A stretch of 5,944 bases of DNA from Pseudomonadota bacterium (GCA_023444445.1 JAEXMK010000119.1:1-5944); one strand, 5' to 3'; counted from the stretch's first letter, positions 1 to 5,824 are shown. Program-made: numbers and translations. Notes: generated from the sequence alone by a model not told the origin.

Positions 1-59
1 ACCACGCCGACAAGCGCCAGCACGATCATGAGGTGAATAACAATCAAAACGGTCTGCAT
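1..59 (-). CDS. secG: Preprotein translocase subunit SecG, N-terminal fragment
   Basis: Only the first 19 codons are present; the gene continues beyond the left edge. The reverse strand reads MQTVLIVIHLMIVLALVGVV from an ATG at 59-57, a hydrophobic first membrane segment of the SecG type (M-Q/E-T-V-L-hydrophobic). SecG is a small two-helix inner-membrane protein that assists SecYE and SecA in moving proteins across the membrane. A modest purine-rich stretch (TGGAATGG) precedes the ATG by a few bases. It lies downstream of tpiA on the same strand, and tpiA-secG, often followed by pyrG, is a common alphaproteobacterial order; that context supports a call that would otherwise rest on a very short fragment. 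Later SecG features (second helix, Gly-rich loop) are outside the window. Confidence 0.8.
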   Translation of the reverse strand, partial: MQTVLIVIHLMIVLALVGV

Positions 60-92
60 GACAATCCATTCCATGCCCCGCGCGGAGCACCA

Positions 93-174
93 TAAAGAAG
101 GTTTTGCGGCTCTTTACATGAGGCGAAGGCTTATTCCAAGCCCCTTTCCCGATACTCTTTCAGGAAAGCCTCAT
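93..174 (-). other. Structured spacer between tpiA and secG (possible RNA element)
   Basis: Nearly the whole spacer can fold. A 7-bp inverted repeat (118-124 ATGAGGC with 168-174 GCCTCAT) encloses two hairpins, 128-132/138-142 (GGCTT, loop ATTCC, AAGCC) and 145-149/163-167 (TTTCC with GGAAA). That gives a possible three-way junction starting directly after the tpiA stop codon. A fourth hairpin adjoins it, 93-98/111-116 (TAAAGA with TCTTTA). No U-tract follows on the minus strand, so it is not a standard intrinsic terminator. It could be an mRNA-stabilising or processing element, an attenuator in front of secG, or a copy of a dispersed palindromic repeat. Pairings were found by eye and no folding energy was computed. 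Confidence 0.35.
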
Positions 175-945
175 TCAGGCCGTCAGTCGCTCATATGCCG
201 CATAGATGGACAGGAAGTCCGACGCTTTCAAGCTCGCGCCACCAATCAGCGCGCCATCCACGTTCTCCACGCCCATCAGCTCCAGCGCATTGGCGGGCTT
301 TACCGAGCCGCCATAGAGGATGCGCATGGTCTTGCCGGCATCGCCGAAGCGCTTGACGAGCTCGTCGCGCATGAAGGCATGGGCCTCGCGCACATCTTCC
401 GTGGTAGGGGTAAGACCGGTGCCGATAGCCCAGACGGGCTCATAAGCGATAACGGTGTTTTCCGCGGTCGCCTCATCCGGCAGGGAGCCGGCAAGCTGAC
501 GCTTCAGGATATCGAGCGTCTGGCCCGCCTTGCGCTCATCCGCCGTTTCGCCAATGCAGACGATGGCAATGAGATCAGCCGCATGGGCGGCGGATGCCTT
601 GGCGCGAACCAGATGGTCGGTCTCGGCATGGTCGGTGCGGCGCTCCGAATGGCCAACGATGACATGGGTGCCGAAGCAGTCGGCAATCATCTCGGCGGAA
701 ATATCGCCGGTATGCGCGCCGGAGGCATTCTGGTGGCAATCCTGAGCGCCGATCATCAGCGGGCTGTCATCGCAGAGCGCAGTCGCGACATAAAGCAAGG
801 TCGAAGGCGGGCAGATCAGCGCATCCACCTTCTCGGACAGCGCGCCTTTGACGCCCTCTGCCATGGCCTTGATCTGATCGAGCGAGGCACGCGTGCCGTT
901 CATCTTCCAGTTTCCGGCTACAAGCGGTCGAACATTCGGCGTCAT
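175..945 (-). CDS. tpiA: Triose-phosphate isomerase
   Basis: 256-residue cytoplasmic enzyme interconverting dihydroxyacetone phosphate and glyceraldehyde 3-phosphate in glycolysis and gluconeogenesis. The full (beta/alpha)8 signature set is visible: NWKMNG with Asn12 and Lys14, catalytic electrophile His99 in VGHSERR, catalytic base Glu169 in [11 protein letters not shown] followed by the flexible loop 6, and phosphate-binding [10 protein letters not shown] (211-220) and GGASL (235-239). The length is normal and the frame is intact. The reading frame stays open 57 codons further upstream, but that stretch resembles no TIM N-terminus. The ATG at 945 is preceded by GGGA at 954-951 with a 5-base gap, and begins [17 protein letters not shown] as expected. 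It is co-directional with secG 115 bp downstream, so they may share a transcript. The adjacent secG suggests the housekeeping isomerase rather than a catabolic-operon paralogue (inference). Confidence 0.97.
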   Translation of the reverse strand: MTPNVRPLVAGNWKMNGTRASLDQIKAMAEGVKGALSEKVDALICPPSTLLYVATALCDDSPLMIGAQDCHQNASGAHTGDISAEMIADCFGTHVIVGHSERRTDHAETDHLVRAKASAAHAADLIAIVCIGETADERKAGQTLDILKRQLAGSLPDEATAENTVIAYEPVWAIGTGLTPTTEDVREAHAFMRDELVKRFGDAGKTMRILYGGSVKPANALELMGVENVDGALIGGASLKASDFLSIYAAYERLTA

Positions 946-971
946 GCGTATCCCATTCCCTTTGTCTAGGA

Positions 972-1070
972 GCGCCGCTTGTGGCGCCCCATCCCTCGGC
1001 CGCAGCCGGCCCTTGATCAAGACAGAAGCTCTGCCTGAATTTCCCGGATATTCCTTTAGCCGCAGCCGGC
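972..1070 (-). promoter_or_regulatory. tpiA upstream region with three small hairpins, two of them identical
   Basis: The 12-mer GCCGCAGCCGGC occurs at 999-1010 and 1059-1070, exactly 60 bp apart. Each copy is self-complementary (GCCG, loop CAGC, CGGC); the first extends to 5-bp arms (998-1011). A third hairpin at 972-987 (GCGCC, loop GCTTGT, GGCGC) ends about 27 bp before the tpiA ATG, so it probably lies in the mRNA leader. No U-tract follows any of them. I could not find a convincing -35/-10 pair here, so the tpiA promoter is unassigned. The whole 210-bp spacer (946-1155) holds no gene. Confidence 0.3.
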
Positions 1071-1155
1071 AGCAATTGGTACAAAAAAGCGGTCCAAGGA
1101 TTAAAACCAGCGGCAAATCTGGAAAATTTGTCGTGACCGGGCCCGGAACGCTCCC

Positions 1156-2037
1156 CTATCGGCTGAAAATCCAGTTCAAAACCACCCGCCAGTCGGTCAT
1201 CCGCACCGGGGTGCCATGGCTACCGGTCTCGTAACGCGTGAACCGCGCTGGCTCCCCAGCCTTCAACAAAGTGCGGAAGATCGTCGCTTGGCTGTCTGCC
1301 GAATAAACCTTGTCGGCACTGCCGTGGGTAAACCAGACCGGTTTCTTCGCTTTGGCAAAGGCGCTTTTCGGAAAATCGGGATCGACCGCACCGCCAAGGA
1401 TCGCCATGCCCTTGAGATTGGCAACGGCTGCCTTGTCGCGACTAATGCCATAGCAGATGAAACTGCCCATCGAAGCGCAGGTCAGTACGACAGGCTTGCC
1501 ACCGGATTTTCTGGCCGCATCGGCAATCAGCGCCGCGACATCGGCAACGCCGTTCTCATCGAAGGAACGAACGCTCGGCACGTAATAGGTGCCGCCATTG
1601 GCGACGGCCAGATTCTTCAGCCGGTTGAAATTACCGCCGAACGTATAATCGTTCATGCCAAGCCGCCGGTCACCGCCGCGCCCATGGATGAAGATGATGG
1701 TGAACGCCTGCCCGCTGGCCGGTCCGACGCGACCGACCTCAAGCGCCCTGCCCTCAACGGACACAGTTTCCAGCGCCTGCACCTTCTTCGGCGCCATATC
1801 CACATATTGCCGCTTCACCCGCCGCTCCGGCACCTCGTCGCGGCCGTTGATATCGCGCATCTCCTGATAGTCGATGACTTCGGATGCGCCGCCATCGCCC
1901 GTGGAAAGCACCGACTGCGCGGAAAACAACTCGTCCTTGAAAGGCCGCAGCGGGCCCTCGGCGGCAGAGGCTGCGAGGGGCATGGCCGCCACAGTCAGGC
2001 TGAAAAGAGTACAAAACGTGAAATGAGCTGTGGACAT
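1156..2037 (-). CDS. Secreted alpha/beta hydrolase, substrate unknown
   Basis: 293 residues. The N-terminus has a hydrophobic stretch (about 5-22) ending in AASA-AEG, a plausible signal-peptidase I site near residue 25, so a periplasmic or exported enzyme is likely; the n-region has no Lys or Arg, which weakens this. The alpha/beta-hydrolase fold is seen from residue 112: strand FTIIF and oxyanion motif HGRGG (118-122), nucleophile elbow TCASMGS with Ser189, acid Asp242 in THGSADKVY, and His274 in GSHGTP. The elbow departs from G-x-S-x-G because Cys187 takes the first glycine position. Residues 26-110 form a region before the core that I do not recognise. An in-frame TGA 18 bases upstream fixes the ATG at 2037 as the first possible start; the ribosome site is poor (AAGG one base before the ATG). 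It is divergent from parE. An esterase, lipase or dienelactone-hydrolase-like activity is possible; none is demonstrated. Confidence 0.85.
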   Translation of the reverse strand: MSTAHFTFCTLFSLTVAAMPLAASAAEGPLRPFKDELFSAQSVLSTGDGGASEVIDYQEMRDINGRDEVPERRVKRQYVDMAPKKVQALETVSVEGRALEVGRVGPASGQAFTIIFIHGRGGDRRLGMNDYTFGGNFNRLKNLAVANGGTYYVPSVRSFDENGVADVAALIADAARKSGGKPVVLTCASMGSFICYGISRDKAAVANLKGMAILGGAVDPDFPKSAFAKAKKPVWFTHGSADKVYSADSQATIFRTLLKAGEPARFTRYETGSHGTPVRMTDWRVVLNWIFSR

Positions 2038-2119
2038 GCCTTGGCTAACCGTTCATTCGTGGCTGCGAGACTTGCCATCGCAAGGCCGGCAGCGCAATCC
2101 TCCTGTTGCGAAACCCTGA

Positions 2120-2129
2120 CACAATTGTG
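2120..2129. promoter_or_regulatory. Perfect 10-bp palindrome in the hydrolase-parE divergent region
   Basis: CACAATTGTG is a perfect palindrome, 82 bp upstream of the hydrolase ATG and about 140 bp upstream of the parE ATG. It has the size of a dimeric-regulator site, but no regulator can be assigned. A palindrome of this length can arise by chance, so the call is tentative. Confidence 0.2.
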
Positions 2130-2157
2130 GCATAGGATGCGCAGCGCTCGCCCAGGC

Positions 2158-2185
2158 GAACCCCGGTTCAATCGGACGGGAACCG
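2158..2185. promoter_or_regulatory. Triple GAACC/GGTTC half-site cluster upstream of parE
   Basis: GAACC (2158-2162), GGTTC (2165-2169) and GAACC (2180-2184) alternate in orientation. The first pair forms a tight inverted repeat with a 2-bp centre. The second pair forms a wider one with 6-bp arms (CGGTTC 2164-2169 and GAACCG 2180-2185). The two direct copies are 22 bp apart, about two helical turns, so a regulator could see them on one face of the DNA. As RNA the two hairpins would be mutually exclusive. Function is unknown; it lies just upstream of the candidate parE promoter. Confidence 0.3.
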
Positions 2186-2188
2186 CAT

Positions 2189-2219
2189 TTGGCGTTATGA
2201 TTGACGCTGACGGCATAAT
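2189..2219 (+). promoter_or_regulatory. Candidate parE promoter
   Basis: CATAAT at 2214-2219 matches the -10 consensus TATAAT at 5 of 6 positions. The best upstream partner is TTGGCG at 2189-2194, but the spacer is 19 bp, longer than ideal. Initiation would fall near 2226, giving a leader of about 40 bases. A GANTC site (2220-2224) directly abuts the -10 box, and ATGATT is repeated at 2197-2202 and 2218-2223, 21 bp apart. Confidence 0.3.
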
Positions 2220-2266
2220 GATTCGCATGGCGAAATTCTGACACACGCTTTTGAACTTTGGACATG

Positions 2267-4384
2267 ATGGACGACAGCAACGATCTTTTCTCCGGTCTTC
2301 CGGCAGCACGAAACAGCGGCACGGACACGAACGAGGACGCGGCGAAACCCGCGAAGGCCCCGGCGACCGCTGCCGCCAATGTGAATGTGCAGCCGAAACC
2401 GGCAGCCGTTGCCCCCATCGCGTCGCCCGCTCCGCCACCGCCCGTGTCTCCCACCGGTGACGACTATGGCGCCTCATCGATCCGCGTACTCGAAGGCCTC
2501 GAGCCGGTGCGCATGCGCCCGGGCATGTATATTGGCGGCACGGACGAAAAGGCGCTGCACCATCTCTTTGCCGAAGTTATCGACAACTCCATGGACGAGG
2601 CCGTCGCCGGTCACGCCAATTTCATCGAGGTCCATCTCGATGCCGAAGGTTTCCTGACGGTAACGGATAACGGCCGTGGCATCCCGGTGGAGAACCACCC
2701 GCAGGTGCCCGGCAAGTCGACGCTCGAAGTCATCATGACCAAGCTGCATGCCGGCGGCAAATTCGACGGCAAGGCTTACGAGACCTCTGGCGGCCTGCAC
2801 GGCGTCGGCGTCTCCGTGGTGAATGCGCTGTCCGACCTGCTGGAAGTCGAAGTCGCGCGGAACCGCAAGCTTTACCGCCAGCGCTTTTCGCGCGGCCTGC
2901 CGATCGGTCCGCTGGAAGAGCTGGGCGACGTGCATAACCGTCGCGGGACCCGCGTACGTTTCCATCCCGATCCGCAAATCTTCGGCGATCACGCGAAATT
3001 CGAGGCGGCCCGCATTTTCCGCATGGCTCGCTCCAAGGCTTACCTCTTCGGCGGCGTTGAAATCCGCTGGAGCTGCGACCCAGGTCTTGTGCCCGCAGGT
3101 GGCGAAATACCAGAAAAGGCCGTGTTCCATTTCCCCGGCGGCCTCAAGGATTACCTCGCAGCCACGCTCGGCAAGGAATTCACGGTCACGCGCGAGATTT
3201 TCTCTGGCCGCACGGAAAAGACCGGCGGCCACGGTGCGCTGGAATGGGCAGTCACCTGGTATGGGGGCGACACGCAGATCCATTCCTATTGCAACACCAT
3301 TCCAACGCCTGAAGGTGGCACGCACGAAGCGGGCCTGCGCATCGCGCTCACCAAGGGCCTGAAAAACTATGCCGACCTGACGCAGAACAAGCGCGCCAAG
3401 GACATCACCACCGATGACGTGATGATTTCGGCTGCCGGCATGCTCTCCGTCTTCATCCGCGAGCCGGAATTCGTCGGCCAGACCAAGGACAAGCTCGCCA
3501 CCGTCGAAGCCCAGCGCATCGTCGAAAACGCGCTGCGCGACCCATTTGACCATTACCTGACCGGCAATCCGGCCGAGGCGGCAAAGCTGCTCGACTGGGT
3601 CATCGAGCGCTCGGAAGAGCGCATGCGCCGCCGCAAGGAAAAGGAAGTCAACCGCAAGACCGCCGTGCGCAAGCTGCGCCTGCCCGGCAAGCTCGCGGAT
3701 TGCTCCCAGAACACGGCCGAAGGCGCCGAACTCTTCATCGTCGAGGGTGACTCGGCTGGCGGCTCGGCCAAGCAGGCGCGCAACCGCGCCAATCAGGCCA
3801 TTCTGCCGCTGCGTGGCAAGATCCTCAACGTCGGCAGCGCCAGCCGCGAAAAGCTTTCCGCCAATCAGCAGATCGCCGATCTCATCCAGGCGCTCGGCTG
3901 CGGCACGCGGACGAAATATCGCGAAGAAGACCTGCGTTACGAGCGCATCATCATCATGACCGATGCCGACGTCGATGGCGCCCATATCGCTTCACTGCTC
4001 ATCACCTTCTTCTATCAGGAAATGCCGGAACTCATCCGCGGCAACCATCTCTATCTGGCGGTGCCGCCGCTCTACGTTATCCGCCAGGGCGCCAAGAGCG
4101 CCTATGCCCGCGACGACGCCCACCGCGCCGAGCTGATGGAAACCGTCTTCAAGGGCAAGAAGGTCGAAATCGGCCGCTTTAAAGGCCTTGGCGAAATGAT
4201 GGCCCAGCAACTGAAGGAAACCACCATGGACCCCGAAAAGCGCACCCTTCTGCGCGTCGAGATCGATGACGTGGATTTCGAAGGCACCCGCGAGGCGGTG
4301 GACAATCTGATGGGTACCAAGGCCGATGCCCGTTTCCGCTTCATTCAGGAACGGGCGGCCTTTGCGGATAATCTGGATATTTGA
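2267..4384 (+). CDS. parE: DNA topoisomerase IV subunit B
   Basis: About 705 residues; the ATPase subunit that pairs with ParC to unlink daughter chromosomes and relax supercoils. After a ~60-residue Ala/Pro-rich tail come the GHKL ATPase motifs: Asn107 in IDNSMDEA, DNGRGIP (134-140), glycine lid GGLHGVGVSVVNALS (from 175) and the QTK loop with Lys407. The TOPRIM metal site follows: Glu493 in EGDSAGGSAKQARNR and Asp566/568/570 in TDADVDGAH. The roughly 705-residue length and RNRANQAILPLRGKILNV after the EGDS motif suit ParE of the alphaproteobacterial type; rhizobial GyrB is longer, around 800. Start is uncertain: TTG 2258, ATG 2264 and ATG 2267 are in frame with no strong ribosome site. 2267 is chosen because GGA (2260-2262) lies 4 bases before it and the protein then begins MDDSNDLF; the alternatives change only three residues or fewer. 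The gene is monocistronic in appearance, with a terminator directly after the stop. Confidence 0.95.
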   Translation: MDDSNDLFSGLPAARNSGTDTNEDAAKPAKAPATAAANVNVQPKPAAVAPIASPAPPPPVSPTGDDYGASSIRVLEGLEPVRMRPGMYIGGTDEKALHHLFAEVIDNSMDEAVAGHANFIEVHLDAEGFLTVTDNGRGIPVENHPQVPGKSTLEVIMTKLHAGGKFDGKAYETSGGLHGVGVSVVNALSDLLEVEVARNRKLYRQRFSRGLPIGPLEELGDVHNRRGTRVRFHPDPQIFGDHAKFEAARIFRMARSKAYLFGGVEIRWSCDPGLVPAGGEIPEKAVFHFPGGLKDYLAATLGKEFTVTREIFSGRTEKTGGHGALEWAVTWYGGDTQIHSYCNTIPTPEGGTHEAGLRIALTKGLKNYADLTQNKRAKDITTDDVMISAAGMLSVFIREPEFVGQTKDKLATVEAQRIVENALRDPFDHYLTGNPAEAAKLLDWVIERSEERMRRRKEKEVNRKTAVRKLRLPGKLADCSQNTAEGAELFIVEGDSAGGSAKQARNRANQAILPLRGKILNVGSASREKLSANQQIADLIQALGCGTRTKYREEDLRYERIIIMTDADVDGAHIASLLITFFYQEMPELIRGNHLYLAVPPLYVIRQGAKSAYARDDAHRAELMETVFKGKKVEIGRFKGLGEMMAQQLKETTMDPEKRTLLRVEIDDVDFEGTREAVDNLMGTKADARFRFIQERAAFADNLDI

Positions 4385-4402
4385 TTATCCGGACCAACCG
4401 TG

Positions 4403-4428
4403 AAAGGCAGCGCAGGGCGCTGCCTTTT
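4403..4428. terminator. Strong intrinsic terminator between convergent parE and clpP
   Basis: A perfect 11-bp stem, AAAGGCAGCGC (4403-4413) with GCGCTGCCTTT (4417-4427), closes on a 3-base loop AGG and ends in a TTTT run (4425-4428). It starts 18 bases after the parE TGA and is 42 bases beyond the clpP stop on the other strand. The U-run is better on the plus strand (parE); on the minus strand only TTT is present, within the stem, so it probably serves clpP less efficiently. Confidence 0.88.
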
Positions 4429-4470
4429 GCGTTGATATGGAAGCAACATCTCGCGGATAGTACTCGGGCA

Positions 4471-5079
4471 CTACGCCGCGACATCTTCACGAACGCCCAG
4501 AACGCGGTCGATCAGGCCCCATTCCAAGGCTTGCTCCGCCGTCATGAAAAAATCCCGATCCATGGCTGCTTCGAATTTCTCGTAACTCTGTTTGCAATGT
4601 TCGGCGTAAAGCCGCGTCATGCGGTGCTTGGTCTGCTGCATCTCTTCGGCATGGATGAGCATGTCCGACGCCTGTCCCTGGAAACCACCCAGCGGTTGAT
4701 GAATATGGATGCTGGCATTGGGAAGTGCTGTGCGCTCGCCCGGTTCGCCCGCCATCAACAGAAACGATCCCATGGAACGTGCCGTGCCCATACAAAGTGT
4801 GTGAACCGGGGCGCGGATGTAATGCATGGTATCGTACATCGCCAGACCGCTTGTCACGACGCCGCCCGGAGAATTGATATAAAGATGGATCGGTTTCTTC
4901 GGGTTTTCCGCTTCGAGAAAAAGCAATTGTGCGCAGACGAGCGCGGAAACCGCATCGTTGACCTCGCCGTTGAGGAAGATGATCCTTTCCCGCAACAGGC
5001 GGGAATAGATGTCGAAAGACCTTTCTCCCCTTGATGATTGTTCGACGACCATAGGGACGAGTTGCATCACTTCGCGCAT
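4471..5079 (-). CDS. clpP: ATP-dependent Clp protease proteolytic subunit, ClpX-unlinked paralogue
   Basis: 202-residue serine peptidase that forms a 14-mer chamber fed by a Clp ATPase (ClpX or ClpA) in the cytoplasm. The triad is intact: Ser102 in [13 protein letters not shown], His127 in [16 protein letters not shown], and Asp176 in [24 protein letters not shown] (69-73) is present for the oxyanion region. The usual GQAASMG around the nucleophile is GTARSMG here. The N-terminus is short, with little or no propeptide, and hydrophobic-pocket residues near the C-terminal part look normal. No clpX or lon follows, unlike the common clpP-clpX-lon arrangement, so this is probably one of the extra rhizobial ClpPs (often called ClpP2/3; exact number not assignable). 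The neighbour 42 bp upstream is the SRPBCC gene on the same strand, and clpP converges on parE. Confidence 0.96.
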   Translation of the reverse strand: MREVMQLVPMVVEQSSRGERSFDIYSRLLRERIIFLNGEVNDAVSALVCAQLLFLEAENPKKPIHLYINSPGGVVTSGLAMYDTMHYIRAPVHTLCMGTARSMGSFLLMAGEPGERTALPNASIHIHQPLGGFQGQASDMLIHAEEMQQTKHRMTRLYAEHCKQSYEKFEAAMDRDFFMTAEQALEWGLIDRVLGVREDVAA

Positions 5080-5086
5080 CGGCGAA

Positions 5087-5091
5087 CTCCT
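5087..5091 (-). promoter_or_regulatory. Shine-Dalgarno site fixing the clpP start
   Basis: AGGAG on the minus strand lies 7 bases before the ATG at 5079. It favours this start over the second in-frame ATG (Met5, at 5067). Confidence 0.8.
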
Positions 5092-5121
5092 GTCGTTAAA
5101 AATGTTGGGGAACGTTACGCG

Positions 5122-5478
5122 TCAGGCGGCGAGCTTGATCGGCGAACCGTTGTGGTTTGCGGCGGCCTTCGTCACGCGGACGGTACGGACGGGCAGATCG
5201 TGAATGATGCTGAGGATGGTGCCGCCATCAGCTTTCGCCGTGATCCTGAAGGTAACCGTGCTTTCCAGAAATGGCGGATTATCCTCGCGCAACCGGTAGC
5301 GAAGCTCCTCGCCGGGCTTGATGTCGATCGCGTCAGGTTCAGCCAGAACCTTGTTCGGCAACCAATGCTCGCGGAACGCCGGAATGCTGATGGCGCGCCA
5401 CACTTTCTGCGGCGGCTCGTCCAGATCATATTCAAGCGCAATGCCCTTTTGAGGTGCTTCCGGTGTCTGCCTGTTCAT
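5122..5478 (-). CDS. SRPBCC (AHSA1/START-like) domain protein
   Basis: 118 residues. The stretch EYDLDEPPQKVWRAISIPAFREHWLP (15-41) is the opening strand-helix of SRPBCC proteins of the AHSA1/COG3832 type (b-x-x-PPxxVWxA-[LI]-[ST]xPxxxxxW). It is followed by antiparallel strands with PGEELRYR (55-62), PPFLESTVTFRI (68-79) and GGTILSIIHDL (85-95). The family has a hydrophobic cavity and varied roles; similarity to the Aha1 domain does not show a link to Hsp90. The protein is shorter than many members (140-160) and lacks the usual long C-terminal helix, ending in a TKAAANHN tail. The ATG overlaps the repressor stop by 4 bp (ATGA, 5478-5475), with AAGGA 9 bases upstream inside the repressor gene, so translational coupling is likely. 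The ligand or partner is unknown. The repressor-SRPBCC pair is widespread in bacteria. Confidence 0.88.
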   Translation of the reverse strand: MNRQTPEAPQKGIALEYDLDEPPQKVWRAISIPAFREHWLPNKVLAEPDAIDIKPGEELRYRLREDNPPFLESTVTFRITAKADGGTILSIIHDLPVRTVRVTKAAANHNGSPIKLAA

Positions 5479-5789
5479 TGGTCCATATCCTTCAGCAGGA
5501 GTTTGAGAGCCTCAATGCGCTGCGGCCAGTAGGCGCGATATTTGCCGAGCCAGGCCGCAATCCGCGTCAGCCCGTCCGGATCAACTTCGTAATTGACGAA
5601 ACGGCCCTGCCGCTTCTCCACCACCAGCCCTGCCCCGCGCAGCACCGAAAGATGCTGCGACATGGCAGGCTGGCTGATCTCGATGCCTTGACGCAAGGCG
5701 GAAGCGTTCATCGCGCCATCAGCCAGCTTTTCGAAAATGGCACGGCGCGTCGGATCGGCCAGCGCCCGGAAAATGTCGTTCTCAGTCAT
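5475..5789 (-). CDS. ArsR-family winged-helix repressor paired with SRPBCC gene
   Basis: 104 residues. IFRALADPTRRAIFEKLADG (7-25) is the hallmark first helix of ArsR-type regulators, the recognition helix is SQPAMSQHLSVLRGAGLV (39-56), the wing is VEKRQGRFVNYEV (57-69), and the C-terminal helix WLGKYRAYWPQRIEALKLLL (80-99) is typical of members encoded beside SRPBCC genes. There is no cysteine in the protein, so the metal-binding CxC of arsenic or cadmium sensors is absent; the signal is unknown. Upstream in-frame codons continue to a GTG at 5837, but that extension (ISVCLCVV) is not family-like. The ATG at 5789 gives the standard MTENDIFRALADPTRR start. No Shine-Dalgarno sequence precedes it. 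It probably represses its own transcript (inference). Confidence 0.92.
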   Translation of the reverse strand: MTENDIFRALADPTRRAIFEKLADGAMNASALRQGIEISQPAMSQHLSVLRGAGLVVEKRQGRFVNYEVDPDGLTRIAAWLGKYRAYWPQRIEALKLLLKDMDQ

Positions 5790-5795
5790 GACAAC

Positions 5796-5824
5796 ACATA
5801 AGCACACACTTATCTGATTCACAA
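5796..5824 (-). promoter_or_regulatory. Candidate leaderless promoter of the ArsR-type gene
   Basis: Read on the minus strand, TTGTGA (5824-5819) is followed by a 17-base spacer and TTATGT (5801-5796), with TGC directly before it resembling an extended -10. Six bases then separate the hexamer from the ATG, so +1 would be the A of the start codon (5789), fitting the missing ribosome site. The -35 matches consensus at 4 of 6 positions but the -10 only weakly, so the assignment is provisional. Confidence 0.35.
5798..5813. promoter_or_regulatory. Candidate ArsR-type operator (inverted repeat)
   Basis: ATAAG (5798-5802) and CTTAT (5809-5813) form a perfect 5-bp inverted repeat around a 6-bp centre, CACACA. 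A/T-rich 12-2-12-like or shorter dyads over the promoter are usual for ArsR-family autorepression. This one covers the spacer and -10 of the candidate promoter, where binding would block RNA polymerase. The arms are short, so it needs testing. Confidence 0.35.

Noticed and set aside
58..969. 303-codon plus-strand open frame opposite tpiA
   Set aside because: It covers an intact, fully motif-supported tpiA on the other strand, and its translation has no recognisable domain. Long antisense frames are expected at this G+C.
946..1116. 57-residue N-terminal extension of tpiA
   Set aside because: The extension is not TIM-like, contains the leader hairpins, and the ATG at 945 has a ribosome site and the family-typical start.
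1082..1127. Terminator for the hydrolase based on the CTTTTTTG run on the minus strand
   Set aside because: Only 3-4 bp stems precede the T-run, too weak for an intrinsic terminator.
1138..1147. CCGGGCCCGG palindrome just downstream of the hydrolase stop
   Set aside because: It is a simple G+C-rich palindrome with no loop and no following T-run, so no function can be claimed.
2100..2105. AGGAGG on the minus strand upstream of the hydrolase, as a ribosome site for a small peptide
   Set aside because: The next ATG (a 27-codon frame overlapping the hydrolase start) is 20 bases away, too far, and the TTG nearest to it is too close.
1216..2241. 341-codon plus-strand open frame opposite the hydrolase
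   Set aside because: The opposite strand has a signal peptide and a complete hydrolase triad; this frame is rich in Arg/His/Gly with no domain.
2474..3985. 503-codon minus-strand open frame inside parE
   Set aside because: The plus strand encodes complete ParE motifs throughout; the antisense frame is a codon-bias shadow.
5122..5478. SRPBCC gene as a truncated pseudogene
   Set aside because: It is shorter than many relatives, but the frame is clean, the start is coupled to the repressor and the core strands are present; a compact subfamily is more likely.
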